A DNA stretch of 64,000 bases from Fibrobacter succinogenes (GCA_902762795.1 CACWPM010000012.1:1-64000), one strand, 5' to 3'; shown: positions 43,179 through 51,455, numbered from the stretch's first letter. Translations and numbers: made by a program. Notes: generated from the letters alone by a model not told the origin.

Positions 43179-43778
43179 TCATCCAAGCCGTTCGTTCACA
43201 ACGCCCCAATTGACAATGCTCCAAAGAGCCTTGAGATAATCAAGGCGACGGTTGCGGTAATCTATGTAATAGGCATGTTCCCACACGTCAAACGTCAGTA
43301 AAGGCTTGAGACCTTTGGTCATCGGATTCTGGGCGTTACCCTCTTGCGTAATTACCAACTTTCCACCAGCATCGACAGAAAGCCAAACCCATCCAGAACC
43401 AAAAAGCGCAACCCCCTTCGCCTGGAATTCTTCCTGGAATTTCTCGAACGAGCCAAAATCCCGTACAATCGCTTCTGCAATCTTGCCCGACGGCACATTG
43501 TTCATCGAGGGAGCCTTAAACTGCAAAAAATACATGGCATGATTCAAAATTTGCCCAGCATTATTAAACACGCCGCCTTCTGAATTTTTCACTATATCCT
43601 CGATAGATTTTCCCTCATAAGCGCTTCCCGGAAGAGCGGCATTGAGATTGTTCACATAAGTCTGCAAATGCTTGCCAAAATGAAAAAGGATAGACTCTTG
43701 GCTTAATGCAGGTGCAAGATCGGCGGCTCCGTACGGCAACGCGGGCATTTCAAATTTTCCATTTTTGGGCTGAAACAT
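43179..43778 (-). CDS. sodB: Superoxide dismutase, Fe/Mn family
   Basis: 199 residues from the ATG at 43778 (AAAGGAG 8 nt upstream; an earlier start lacks one). Metal ligands are visible in order: His in ILFHFGKHLQTYVNNLN, His in GQILNHAMYFLQF, Asp and His in TFDVWEHAYYIDYRNRRLDY. GSGWVWLSV is the conserved aromatic block. The usual HH pair after GK is KHL here, a mild variation. The Fe/Mn preference cannot be read reliably. Cytoplasmic; single-gene unit, consistent with oxygen defence in an anaerobe. Confidence 0.93.
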   Translation of the reverse strand: MFQPKNGKFEMPALPYGAADLAPALSQESILFHFGKHLQTYVNNLNAALPGSAYEGKSIEDIVKNSEGGVFNNAGQILNHAMYFLQFKAPSMNNVPSGKIAEAIVRDFGSFEKFQEEFQAKGVALFGSGWVWLSVDAGGKLVITQEGNAQNPMTKGLKPLLTFDVWEHAYYIDYRNRRLDYLKALWSIVNWGVVNERLG

Positions 43779-43924
43779 TAAATTATCTCCTTTAGTAAAA
43801 AGTTTTATCATTGCTCAGGCAACTAATATAAACAATTCTAGCCCAAAGAAACACTAAAAATAAAAAAAGCCCATAAAAACGCACCCTTCGCGAGGAGCGT
43901 TCTATGCTTCGATAAAAGCAATTT

Positions 43925-44698
43925 TCAAGAACAGCCGCATATCATGGAATTAAGAATAACTCTATAAAAGCCCAAGGTTGCAAGCATCAACAAGAGATTT
44001 ACAGAAGCAAAAACAATACACTTACGGGAAAAATTTCCTAAAAACATTTTTTTCCGGTTCGACTTATTATTCCATTCCGCATTGTTTCCATTTTTCGATA
44101 TATAGTATTCTTTAATTTCCTTGTTTAAAGATCTGTAATCAAACGGTTTTTCGTCATGAGCCTTGTATTTCTCAATAATACTCCTAATCTTTTCATCCTT
44201 AGCTATATAACCACGATACTCCAACGATAAAGAAAGCAATAAAGCAACAACGGACACTAATATGGAAGCAAACAAAACAACAAGCAGGCAGAAAAAGAAT
44301 GCATACACCCTACCATCCACGATATTGAAAAGATGCTTGCCAAGATAAAATCCCGCAGTCACCAGGGTTATGATAATCGCTGTCATCGATAAATTGGACT
44401 GATTTTCCTGGTTTCTCAAATCAAACGAGAACTGCAAATTCCTGCGAGATTCCTCAAGCAACATGTCACCAAATTTATCAAAATCCTCTCGTTTACAATC
44501 AGAAGCAGCATCCTTGCTTGGATAAACTAACGGAAGACTTTTCAAAAGTTCATTAAAAGAATCTTTTTTGTCTTCGTCCTCTCGTTTTGGAGAACAACAA
44601 TACTCCTTTACATCGGAATAAATCCATATAGAACCCGCAACTACGAAAAAAACAAGTACACCCCAGCCAATAAGGGTTAAAAGCAAAAATGAATCCAT
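43925..44698 (-). CDS. Four-TM membrane protein of unknown function (257 aa)
   Basis: ATG at 44698 with AAAGGAG six nt before it. Membrane segments: LLLTLIGWGVLVFFVVAGSI (about 5-25), MTAIIITLVTAGFYLGKHLF and VYAFFFCLLVVLFASILVSV (about 105-165), and CIVFASVNLLLMLATLGFYR near the C-terminus. The cytoplasmic linkers are charged (PKREDEDKKDSFNELLKSLP; EYYISKNGNNAEWNNKSNRK). The arrangement recalls SLATT-like defence membrane effectors, but no diagnostic motif is seen. AT-rich relative to neighbours and isolated. Confidence 0.65.
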   Translation of the reverse strand: MDSFLLLTLIGWGVLVFFVVAGSIWIYSDVKEYCCSPKREDEDKKDSFNELLKSLPLVYPSKDAASDCKREDFDKFGDMLLEESRRNLQFSFDLRNQENQSNLSMTAIIITLVTAGFYLGKHLFNIVDGRVYAFFFCLLVVLFASILVSVVALLLSLSLEYRGYIAKDEKIRSIIEKYKAHDEKPFDYRSLNKEIKEYYISKNGNNAEWNNKSNRKKMFLGNFSRKCIVFASVNLLLMLATLGFYRVILNSMICGCS

Positions 44699-44800
44699 GT
44701 ACAACTCCTTTATTTAAAACCACCCCACAGGACGTAACATTATAATAAGCAAAAACGAAACAAAAGTCAACAATCTTATTCAAAATTTTTCAATTCATAC

Positions 44801-44828
44801 AAAAAAGCCCTCGCAACAGTGTGCGAGG
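44801..44828 (-). terminator. Terminator downstream of the 44938 gene
   Basis: On the minus strand CCTCGCA-CACTGT-TGCGAGG is followed by GCTTTTTTG. It ends the two-gene transcript 45998-44938 and could also stop + strand reading (TTCTTCTT). Confidence 0.8.
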
Positions 44829-44937
44829 TTCTTCTTACTAGAAATTATAGATTTTCCAACGTTCCAGATCACCCTGGAAAGTCGCACCGAAGACGGTAAG
44901 GGCGAGTACGGCTAAGTCAGAAAGAACTCCATAACAA

Positions 44938-45426
44938 TTATTCTTCTTCGCCTTCCTCAGAACCTTCTTCGGATTCAGCGGCGGCGACGACGTTACCGAG
45001 CAAGACACTCACGTCAACAGACAGGAGACCCGCGAGACTCTTCACACCGGTCGTCTTGTTTTCTTCGACCTTGGCAAAATTCGAAACAATGACGTTCGAA
45101 GAATTCGCTTCAAAGCGACGAGTCTTATTCGTGATGCTCATGGAGCCCTTTGTGGCCGGGAAGAACTTGGCTTCGAGTTTTGCCATGTCCTGCGTATTCT
45201 TGACAGTCTGGAGCGCTTCGCAAGCAATAGCCCAAGTGCCCTTGTTCGTTTCAATGGCCGTATTGACAAGATCAAAGACCATGGAATTGCCTTTGTACGA
45301 TGCATTCGTATTTTTTTCGTAATTAGCCTTGGCCTGATCCGCATAACCAGACTTCTGCATAAAGAACAATGCAATCACGCCAAAAACGAGAACAGTAAGA
45401 GCGATGAAAATATTCTTTAAATTCAT
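44938..45426 (-). CDS. Membrane-anchored periplasmic protein with acidic tail (162 aa)
   Basis: N-terminal anchor (about residues 6-24, IFIALTVLVFGVIALFFMQK), short domain (YADQAKANYEKNTNASYKGN, WAIACEALQTVKNTQDMAKL) and a strongly acidic C-terminus (ESEEGSEEGEEE). Same plan as the neighbouring 45438 gene: anchor, 'K.GY...AK...' segment, helix around W and 'V'-rich end. They may be diverged duplicates. 11 bp separate them, so one transcript. Function unknown. Confidence 0.7.
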   Translation of the reverse strand: MNLKNIFIALTVLVFGVIALFFMQKSGYADQAKANYEKNTNASYKGNSMVFDLVNTAIETNKGTWAIACEALQTVKNTQDMAKLEAKFFPATKGSMSITNKTRRFEANSSNVIVSNFAKVEENKTTGVKSLAGLLSVDVSVLLGNVVAAAESEEGSEEGEEE

Positions 45427-45437
45427 GATAATCTCCC

Positions 45438-45998
45438 TTATTCGAAACGGAATTCTGCCGGTTTTTCAATTTTGAGGCTGTTTGCAAGGTTGTACTGGAT
45501 AAGAGCGCTGTAATCGACGTTCTTGAGTTTGCCCTTTACAAAGTTGAACTTCACGACACAATTTTGACCGCAAGCGACTTCCTTAGAGGTCTTTTCGTTC
45601 TTGAGAAGGATAGATTCTTCGACAAGCCCTGCCTTTTTGAAGATGCCGTTCTGCACATCGGCGTTGATGCCCACGCTAGAATAAAGGTGGGAAATCTGCT
45701 TGAAGCGGGCATCCTTGTCAGCCTGGATAGCGGCAAGGCTCGTATTGAAAGCGGCTTCGGTCTTTGCACCGGAGAGCACGGTATGGACGAGTTTCCAGGC
45801 CATGCTGTACTGATCCACGGCACGCCACTGGTCCACGAGAACCTGTGTATTCTTATCCAAGTAGTTTTTCACCTGTTCATTCGAGGATCTCTTGGCAGTT
45901 TCTTCATAGCCCCCCTTGAGCATCATCAAGACTACGATGAGAGCGACGAGGACAACGACCTCGACCACAACAAGAATCTTCATTTTCTTTTTATCCAT
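45438..45998 (-). CDS. Membrane-anchored periplasmic protein (186 aa)
   Basis: Anchor at about residues 8-28 (ILVVVEVVVLVALIVVLMML), then GGYEETAKRSSNEQVKNYLD, a helical stretch (QYSMAWKLVHTVLSGAKTEA) and an ACGQNCVVKF Cys pair near the C-terminus that could form a disulfide. Not recognised as a known family. First gene of the pair with 44938; AAGGA precedes the start. Confidence 0.7.
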   Translation of the reverse strand: MDKKKMKILVVVEVVVLVALIVVLMMLKGGYEETAKRSSNEQVKNYLDKNTQVLVDQWRAVDQYSMAWKLVHTVLSGAKTEAAFNTSLAAIQADKDARFKQISHLYSSVGINADVQNGIFKKAGLVEESILLKNEKTSKEVACGQNCVVKFNFVKGKLKNVDYSALIQYNLANSLKIEKPAEFRFE

Positions 45999-46115
45999 AG
46001 TATTCCTTTAAAAAAAAGACGTTTCAAAAACAATCTAAACTTTAATTTAAAAAAAACAAGCAAATTTAAAGTAAAAATAGAGAACTTACCCACCTATTTT
46101 TTATATTCTCTGTAT

Positions 46116-46631
46116 ATGAGCGAAGACATCAACAAATTACCGTCCCAAATCATCTATAATAATCTTAAAGAACTAGTCCGTGCCAAAAACACCGCACACG
46201 AGTCCATTTTTAAATTTCATTGGAAAAAAATGTGGCCGTTCAGCCTAATTTGGCCACAAGTTGATTTCGTCCGTATCGTGAGACTCATGGGCGAACTGCG
46301 GAAGAACGTTGTTTCGCAAAAAGCGCTCGTAAAAGAAGCAAAAACCAAGGCGAAGCCTTTTGAGAAGATGTTCCTCGATGTTTTGCCAGCCTACTTGGAA
46401 AGTTTCGACATTTCTTGTAAATGCCTCGCCGATGTCGCCCAGTGGAAACAGGACATGCTCGAAAAGAAGCTCCATCACGATGTCAAGATGATGCGCGATG
46501 TATCAGAGTACAACAACATACTCAAAGCATACGAAAAAGCACAAAATGAACTTGTCAAGGCAGGCGAGTTTGTCCGCCTTGGTTGGGTTGAAATGCTCAA
46601 GGGTTTCGTAACAGAAACAGAAGGCGCCTAA
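46116..46631 (+). CDS. Helical protein of unknown function (171 aa) starting a glycosyltransferase operon
   Basis: The ATG at 46116 is chosen because a TATATT box lies just upstream (about 46101); longer frames run into the divergent 45438 gene. No signal peptide. Predominantly helical, Lys-rich (ELVRAKNTAHESIFKFHWKK, VRLMGELRKNVVSQKALVKE, HHDVKMMRDVSEYNNILKAY). Its stop overlaps the next start (TAATG), so translation is coupled to the GT2 gene. Confidence 0.65.
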   Translation: MSEDINKLPSQIIYNNLKELVRAKNTAHESIFKFHWKKMWPFSLIWPQVDFVRIVRLMGELRKNVVSQKALVKEAKTKAKPFEKMFLDVLPAYLESFDISCKCLADVAQWKQDMLEKKLHHDVKMMRDVSEYNNILKAYEKAQNELVKAGEFVRLGWVEMLKGFVTETEGA

Positions 46632-47590
46632 TGCCGGCTATAAGCGTCATCATTCCAATGTTCAACACTGAGGCATACATCAAGGATTGCCTCGACAGTC
46701 TCGTTGCCCAGACTTTCACGGATTTTGAGGCAATCATTATTGACGACGGTTCTACCGATGAAAGCGCAAGAATTGTAGCCAGTTACGCCTCTTCAGATGC
46801 CCGTTTTAAGCTTATCGGACAACCAAACAAGGGACCTTCCGAAGCACGCAACACAGGGCTCAAGATAATGCAAGGCGATTACGTCACTTTTATCGATAGC
46901 GATGATTGCGTTGCGCCAAATTTTCTTGAAACGTTATACTTCATAGCCCAATTGCACCAAGCCGATGTCGCCTGCTGTTCCTTCAAGAATATCGATGAAG
47001 CATACAAAACAGACGGAAGAGCTCCCGACACAGATATTTCCAAAATTCTTAGCGCAAAAGACGCTACCCGAATTTCGCTATACCAAGATTCACTGCCGGA
47101 CTATTCCGCTTGGAATAAATTATACAAAGCAAGCCTTTGGAAAGACAAATTTTTCCCGGCCGGACAAATTTTTGAAGATCTCGCCGTAGTTCCAGAAATT
47201 TTACTTTCAGCAAACAAAGTCACCATAACAAAATCCAAACTTTATTTTTACCGCAAACGTTCTGGCAGCGCACTGGCCACGCCATTCAACATTTCAAAAC
47301 TTGCGCTGACGGAAACGGCCGAAAAAGTATTCGAAAAAATGAAGTTTGAGTCAAAACCACTTTACAAGGCTGCTCGCAGCATGTTAGTCAGCGCTTGTTT
47401 CAGCATTCTGATGCGCACCAGCGATTCTGAAGAATTTGCGAATGCCCGCAAAAAAGCACTCACGCACATCCGGAAATACCGTCTTGGTACATTCTTTGAT
47501 TTGAAAATTCGAATGCGAAACCGCATGGCCATCATACTTTCGTACCTTCCCCGCCCACTATTTTTCAAGCTATTGAAAAAAGGTCTCTAG
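46631..47590 (+). CDS. GT2 family glycosyltransferase
   Basis: 319 residues. AISVIIPMFNTEAYIKDCLD, SLVAQTFTDFEAIIIDDGST, NKGPSEARNTGLKIMQGDYV and TFIDSDD are the GT-A nucleotide-sugar and metal-binding motifs (DDGS, DSDD). WNKLYKASLWKD and FEDLAVVPEIL follow, the EpsJ/WaaV-like pattern. No membrane segment, though the C-terminus is basic. Likely adds a sugar to a surface glycan. The next gene starts inside its stop codon (TAGTG). Confidence 0.85.
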   Translation: MPAISVIIPMFNTEAYIKDCLDSLVAQTFTDFEAIIIDDGSTDESARIVASYASSDARFKLIGQPNKGPSEARNTGLKIMQGDYVTFIDSDDCVAPNFLETLYFIAQLHQADVACCSFKNIDEAYKTDGRAPDTDISKILSAKDATRISLYQDSLPDYSAWNKLYKASLWKDKFFPAGQIFEDLAVVPEILLSANKVTITKSKLYFYRKRSGSALATPFNISKLALTETAEKVFEKMKFESKPLYKAARSMLVSACFSILMRTSDSEEFANARKKALTHIRKYRLGTFFDLKIRMRNRMAIILSYLPRPLFFKLLKKGL

Positions 47591-48705
47591 TGCATCCTCT
47601 CTCGCCTAAAGAAGTCATTATCCATATTGCGCGGCGCATTCTCGGTGAAGCGCGCGTTCACGATTATTTGATTAAACGTGGAATTGAACTAAGACATTTG
47701 AAGGACGGGTATAAAAATTTAGAAACTAGCGAAAATCACGAGCCAAGCAACGGGCTTTTTACCGAGAAAGCCTGTGGCAAACGCCCTTTTCGCCAGACGC
47801 TTGTATTCATGGCAGACGGCAAATGGATGCACGGCGGACTTACGGACAGACTGCGCGGAATGACTAGTGCGTATAAGTTCGCAGTCGAGCATAATCTCGA
47901 CTTTAAGATATTTCACACATCACCGTTTTTATTGCAAGAAATTTTAGAGCCGAACAAAGTAAATTGGATTATTGACAAACATGAAATAAGCTACGACAGT
48001 AACGTTGCCAAACCAGCATTGCTTTATAGAGAAGATTTCGACAACGTTTCAGCCTTAGAACGGCAACTCGATTCTAGCCATCAGCAGTTTCACCTCTATT
48101 CATGCGTAGATTCCGTTGGTAAAAAATTTTCTGAATACTTTAATATTTTATTTAAGCCGTCGCCTCTATTAATGCAGGAACTTTCGCGCTACAACAAGAT
48201 TTTAGGAACAAACTACATTTCCATTTCATTTCGCTTTCAGAACAAGCTTGGTGATTTCAAGGAATTCACATTCAAGGAATTGCCGGAAAAGGACAAGCAG
48301 AAACTGATGAAAGCGTCATTAGAAATGCTTAAACGAGAGATTTCTCTTAACAACGAGAAAGCAATTCCTACATCCGGGAACGAAGTCGAGATAGGCTCTA
48401 GCCAAATGGACATGGTAAAACCAAATGCTTCTAGCACACTCGTAACAGCGGACAGTCCCATGTTCCTTGCCGAAGCAGAAAAGCTGCCAAACGTTGTCAC
48501 GGTCAAAGGCAATAGCATCCACATAGACTTCAACGGATCCAAAAAAGTAACGGATTACTTGAAAGCATTCACGGAGTTTTTCCTGATTTCAAAAGCGGCA
48601 AAAGCCAAGCTTTACCGCAATAGCGAATACAAGACATACCCGTCAAACTTTCCAAAATACGCCGCCAGCCTCGGTAACGTACCTTACGAAATCATAGAAG
48701 AATAA
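47590..48705 (+). CDS. Putative fucosyltransferase-like glycosyltransferase (371 aa)
   Basis: GTG start sharing a base with the previous stop codon. The block LVFMADGKWMHGGLTDRLRG followed by MTSAYKFAVEHNLDFKIF resembles the GGl.DRLRG nucleotide-binding entry of NodZ/GT23-type and related fucosyltransferases; later YISISFRFQNKLGDF and LVTADSPMFLAEAEKLPNVV match the 'H.R.gD' and 'sDs..f' regions of that fold. Other GT-B families with a similar N-terminus are possible. It probably works with the GT2 gene on the same glycan. Confidence 0.6.
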   Translation: MHPLSPKEVIIHIARRILGEARVHDYLIKRGIELRHLKDGYKNLETSENHEPSNGLFTEKACGKRPFRQTLVFMADGKWMHGGLTDRLRGMTSAYKFAVEHNLDFKIFHTSPFLLQEILEPNKVNWIIDKHEISYDSNVAKPALLYREDFDNVSALERQLDSSHQQFHLYSCVDSVGKKFSEYFNILFKPSPLLMQELSRYNKILGTNYISISFRFQNKLGDFKEFTFKELPEKDKQKLMKASLEMLKREISLNNEKAIPTSGNEVEIGSSQMDMVKPNASSTLVTADSPMFLAEAEKLPNVVTVKGNSIHIDFNGSKKVTDYLKAFTEFFLISKAAKAKLYRNSEYKTYPSNFPKYAASLGNVPYEIIEE

Positions 48706-48796
48706 ACACATTCCCCAAACATTTAGAAAGCCGCCAAAACACGCTATAACAGTCATTGAGGGAAATCTCGGGTCATTTTGAGTTTTTTTGCGAATT
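48706..48796. other. Spacer before array B
   Basis: About 90 bp between the glycosyltransferase stop and the first inverted-repeat unit. No gene and no clear terminator. Confidence 0.4.
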
Positions 48797-49007
48797 TTAC
48801 GTACTTTTCGGACTCCAAACGAGCTGTTAGTACGTAATCCAAGGGGTGTTAATTTGTATTAACCCATGTTTTTTGCCGTATTTACGTACTAAAAGGCAAA
48901 AAATATAGCGTTCAGTACGTAAAATCAACCATCGAGCAGTTAATTTACATGCAAAAAAAGGCTTTTTTACGTACTAAAAGCCCCTTAAAACCACCTCAAG
49001 TACGTAA
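48797..49007. repeat. Phased 41-bp inverted-repeat array B (3 units)
   Basis: Units at 48797-48837, 48882-48922 and 48967-49007. Every unit is TTACGTACT-N23-AGTACGTAA with perfect 9-bp arms in all three. Starts are exactly 85 bp apart; spacers between units are exactly 44 bp and differ in sequence. The array ends 69 bp before the endonuclease gene start. Geometry is identical to arrays A and C although the outer arm sequence differs. Confidence 0.92.
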
Positions 49008-49076
49008 CAAACAAAATATTCGTTCAAAAAAAGACTAATTTTTTACACACACACATTAAAATCAAGGGTTATTTAT

Positions 49077-49880
49077 ATGAAAGTATCAGCAAGCGCTGTC
49101 GCTTTGATTTTCTGCATTTTCGCTGCGTTCTCGTTCGCAAAGGTGAATCCCGAAGCAGCCCCCCAGCACTACAACTACCGCGATGCAGGCAAGCAAATGA
49201 GACGCATCTATTACGGAGATCTCCAGCGGACGCTCTACTGCGATTGCCGGTACATCGACAAAAAGACCGTCGATTTCAGCAGTTGCAACTTCAAACCCCG
49301 CGAAAATGAAAAACGCAAAAGTTTCAAGCGAGCCGAGCGCATTGAATGGGAACACATAGTCACCGCCCACAACATGGGCCAGCACCTCCCCTGCTGGCGC
49401 GACGGCGGCCGCAAGAACTGCAGCGCGAACGACACTACGTTTAAAATCATGGAAGGCGACCTCCACAACCTCTACCCCGCCATCGGCGAAGTGAACGGAG
49501 ACCGCAGCAATTTCATGTTCAGCCAATGGACGAACACCCCTGTTCCGATGTACGGCGAGTGCGAAACAATCATCGATTTCAAGGACAAGAAGGTCCAACC
49601 CCGCAAAGAAGTCCGAGGCTTGATTGCCCGCGTGCACTTCTACATGGAAAAGACTTACGGCATCAACCTTTCCAAGCAAGACCGCAGGCTTTTCGAAGCT
49701 TGGGACAGAGCATACCCCGTCACGGAACGCGAATGCGAGCGTGACCGCCGCATTTTCAAAGTCCAGGGCGACCACAACCCGTTCGTCTTCGAAAAGTGCC
49801 AGGAACCCGTCACGCCGGTCGATCCTGCAGCGCCAGCTGAACCCGCCGCTCTTGTTGACAGCCTAAAAGCAAATGACTAA
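49077..49880 (+). CDS. endA: Secreted endonuclease I (EndA/Dns family)
   Basis: 267 residues, signal peptide about 1-21 (ending FSFA). Endonuclease I motifs: RIEWEHIVTAHNMGQ (family EWEH(I/V)VPA), DLHNLYPAIGEVNGDRSNF (DLHNL.PA.GE.N..R), which supply the His and Asn catalytic residues, and FYMEKTYGINLSKQDRRLFE. Eight or so Cys in the mature part suggest disulfides. It degrades extracellular or periplasmic DNA. A Pro/Ala tail follows the domain (TPVDPAAPAEPAAL). Preceded by inverted-repeat array B. Confidence 0.92.
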   Translation: MKVSASAVALIFCIFAAFSFAKVNPEAAPQHYNYRDAGKQMRRIYYGDLQRTLYCDCRYIDKKTVDFSSCNFKPRENEKRKSFKRAERIEWEHIVTAHNMGQHLPCWRDGGRKNCSANDTTFKIMEGDLHNLYPAIGEVNGDRSNFMFSQWTNTPVPMYGECETIIDFKDKKVQPRKEVRGLIARVHFYMEKTYGINLSKQDRRLFEAWDRAYPVTERECERDRRIFKVQGDHNPFVFEKCQEPVTPVDPAAPAEPAALVDSLKAND

Positions 49881-49964
49881 ATTTGGGACTCCAAATCTTG
49901 CAAGTTGTGCCAAGCTCTGCCAATTTGCAAGCGTAACCAAAGAGCTTCCTCAAAGAGGTATAAC

Positions 49965-50570
49965 ATGTCCTCCTTCCGCGGACCTAAAGGTAAAGTAGCA
50001 CGCTCTCTCGGCGTTGCCGTTTCTCAGAAGACTCAAAAGGCTCTCGACCGCCGCAACTTCGCACCTGGCCAGCATGGTCAGACCCGCAAGAAGTCTGCTT
50101 CCGTTTACAAGCAGCAGTTGGTCGAAAAGCAGCGTCTTCGTTTCACCTACAACATTTCCGAAGCTCAGCTTGCCAAGGCATACAAGGAAGCTAACCGTCG
50201 TGAAGGTTCTGCAGGTGATAACCTGATGATCTTGCTCGAAACTCGTCTTGACGCAGTCGTCTTCCGCATGGGTTTTGCCCGTACGATTTTCGCTGCCCGT
50301 CAGTACGTTGCACACGGTCACTTCACTGTGAACGGTGTTCGTAGCTTCTCTCCGAGCCGCCTCATCAAGGCTGGCGACGTGGTTGCCGTTCGTGAACAGT
50401 CCAAGGAACACGTGCAGATCAAGGAAGCAATCGCTTCTGCTGCCGCCGCTCCGGAATACTTGTCTGTCGATCTCGGCAAGATGCAGGGTACTCTCGTGAA
50501 GCTTCCGCTCCGCGACCAGATCCCGGTCAAGCTCGAAGAACAGCTCGTCGTGGAATACTACTCCAGGTAA
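49965..50570 (+). CDS. rpsD: 30S ribosomal protein S4 (zinc-free form)
   Basis: 201 residues from the ATG at 49965 (AGAGG 8 nt upstream). RRNFAPGQHGQTRKKSASVY, KQQLVEKQRLRFTYNISEAQ, GDNLMILLETRLDAVVFRMG, FARTIFAARQYVAHGHFTVN and SPSRLIKAGDVVAVRE (S4 RNA-binding domain). The N-terminal Cys4 zinc knuckle of the C+ form is replaced (MSSFRGPKGKVARSLGVAVS), the C- type. S4 starts 30S assembly. It stands outside a ribosomal operon, with its own terminator. Confidence 0.95.
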   Translation: MSSFRGPKGKVARSLGVAVSQKTQKALDRRNFAPGQHGQTRKKSASVYKQQLVEKQRLRFTYNISEAQLAKAYKEANRREGSAGDNLMILLETRLDAVVFRMGFARTIFAARQYVAHGHFTVNGVRSFSPSRLIKAGDVVAVREQSKEHVQIKEAIASAAAAPEYLSVDLGKMQGTLVKLPLRDQIPVKLEEQLVVEYYSR

Positions 50571-50606
50571 CCCGACTCGAGTTGCAAAGACTCAAGCTTT
50601 TAAAGA

Positions 50607-50631
50607 CGCTCGCAGCAACGCGGGCGTTTTT
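50607..50631 (+). terminator. Terminator of rpsD
   Basis: CGCTCGC-AGCAAC-GCGGGCG with one G-T pair, followed by T5. Confidence 0.85.
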
Positions 50632-50634
50632 AGT

Positions 50635-50826
50635 TTACTTTATCAAAAATGCAAGTTTTTCATCGTAAGACAAGTCATTTATAGACTTGCCTACTTTTTT
50701 GGCATACGCAACAAGCGCCCGATGATCATACTTACAAGAAGGAGCATCTTCATAGGGATTCGGAAAACCCAAATATTCGCTTTGAATATCCGCTAAATTC
50801 ATGGTCTTTTTATCAATTCCACTCAT
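50635..50826 (-). CDS. Small protein (63 aa) coupled to a GNAT gene
   Basis: ATG at 50826; GGAGA lies about 10 nt upstream, inside the end of the GNAT gene, which it overlaps by 14 bp. Sequence MSGIDKKTMNLADIQSEYLG, FPNPYEDAPSCKYDHRALVA, YAKKVGKSINDLSYDEKLAF. Soluble, no signal, helix-rich at the C-terminus. Family not recognised. Overlapping small-partner genes next to GNAT proteins occur in GNAT toxin-antitoxin systems, though the antitoxin is usually upstream and ribbon-helix-helix. Confidence 0.7.
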   Translation of the reverse strand: MSGIDKKTMNLADIQSEYLGFPNPYEDAPSCKYDHRALVAYAKKVGKSINDLSYDEKLAFLIK

Positions 50827-51367
50827 AAGTGTATTTCTCCAAAAGCTTTTGGGCCGCACTAGGTTCTATCAAAAAATGATACGGATGAAGAATACCAACG
50901 AAAGAACATCCGAGAAACTCAATATAGTGATTTAGAAGTTCTTTGTTAAGTGCGAAGCCATACACAAAGCCATCAAATCCCCATTTAAAAAACATATCTG
51001 CAGCAATAGCAAAAAGATGACCACCTACACCACTATACTTCTTCTTTCCAAATAAATATATGTTATTTCTAGGAGCCGTACAAGCCCAATGCAAATACAC
51101 GGCTCGAATATCAGAATCCTTTTTTAGAGCAACAAGCCCCTGTATTTCATTATTTCTCTTTAATGCTAGGGCAAATACATCAATATTTAAAGGAACTTTA
51201 ACCCAATCAATTCCCCAACCATTGGACGAATTATACTTTTTAAGAACAGAACGGCTTTCTATTTTAAAAACGAAAGTTTCTTCAATCAATCCGGTTTCCA
51301 AATCCTTGAGACACGGAAGTAATTCATCCAGCCATATATCAACACAGCAATTTAATACATTCTTCAT
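50813..51367 (-). CDS. GNAT-fold acetyltransferase-like protein
   Basis: 184 residues, AAGGAG just before the ATG. VFALALKRNNEIQGLVALKK (strand 3-4 of GNAT), VYLHWACTAPRNNI (strand 4), KKYSGVGGHLFAIAADMFFK, where GVGGHL stands for the acetyl-CoA loop (R/Q)xxGxG, and GFDGFVYGFALNKELLNHYI EFLG with F/Y aromatic positions. The acetyl-CoA loop is recognisable but degenerate. AT-rich against the neighbouring rpsD and GH8 genes. A palindromic operator candidate lies 71 bp upstream. Could be a toxin of a GNAT TA pair, or a stand-alone acetyltransferase. Confidence 0.68.
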   Translation of the reverse strand: MKNVLNCCVDIWLDELLPCLKDLETGLIEETFVFKIESRSVLKKYNSSNGWGIDWVKVPLNIDVFALALKRNNEIQGLVALKKDSDIRAVYLHWACTAPRNNIYLFGKKKYSGVGGHLFAIAADMFFKWGFDGFVYGFALNKELLNHYIEFLGCSFVGILHPYHFLIEPSAAQKLLEKYTYEWN

Positions 51368-51437
51368 TTTTCTCCTTTCCCGCCTACATGCAAAAAAAAA
51401 CGGGATTATCCATTTTTAATGAATATAGAATCATAGA

Positions 51438-51455
51438 ATGTCAAATCATGACATT
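51438..51455. promoter_or_regulatory. Inverted repeat, putative operator of the GNAT pair
   Basis: ATGTCAAATCATGACATT; with the preceding A it is AATGTCA-aatca-TGACATT, perfect 7-bp arms. On the minus strand TTGACAT inside it fits a -35 box, with TATATT nearby. Nearly the same 18-mer is at 4881-4898. Confidence 0.55.

Noticed and set aside
44829-44937. Short frame reading SDLAVLALTVFGATFQGDLE after the 44938 gene
   Set aside because: Protein-like but without any start codon or ribosome site; too short to support a gene or a frameshift claim.
48797-49007. CRISPR array for the periodic TTACGTACT repeats
   Set aside because: The repeats are only 9-12 nt, alternate in orientation, and spacers of two fixed lengths (23 and 44) separate them; there are no cas genes nearby.
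48797-49007. Integron attC array or Xer dif sites
   Set aside because: No RYYYAAC/GTTRRRY core pairs, no cassette genes between units, and the 23-nt centre is too long for dif.
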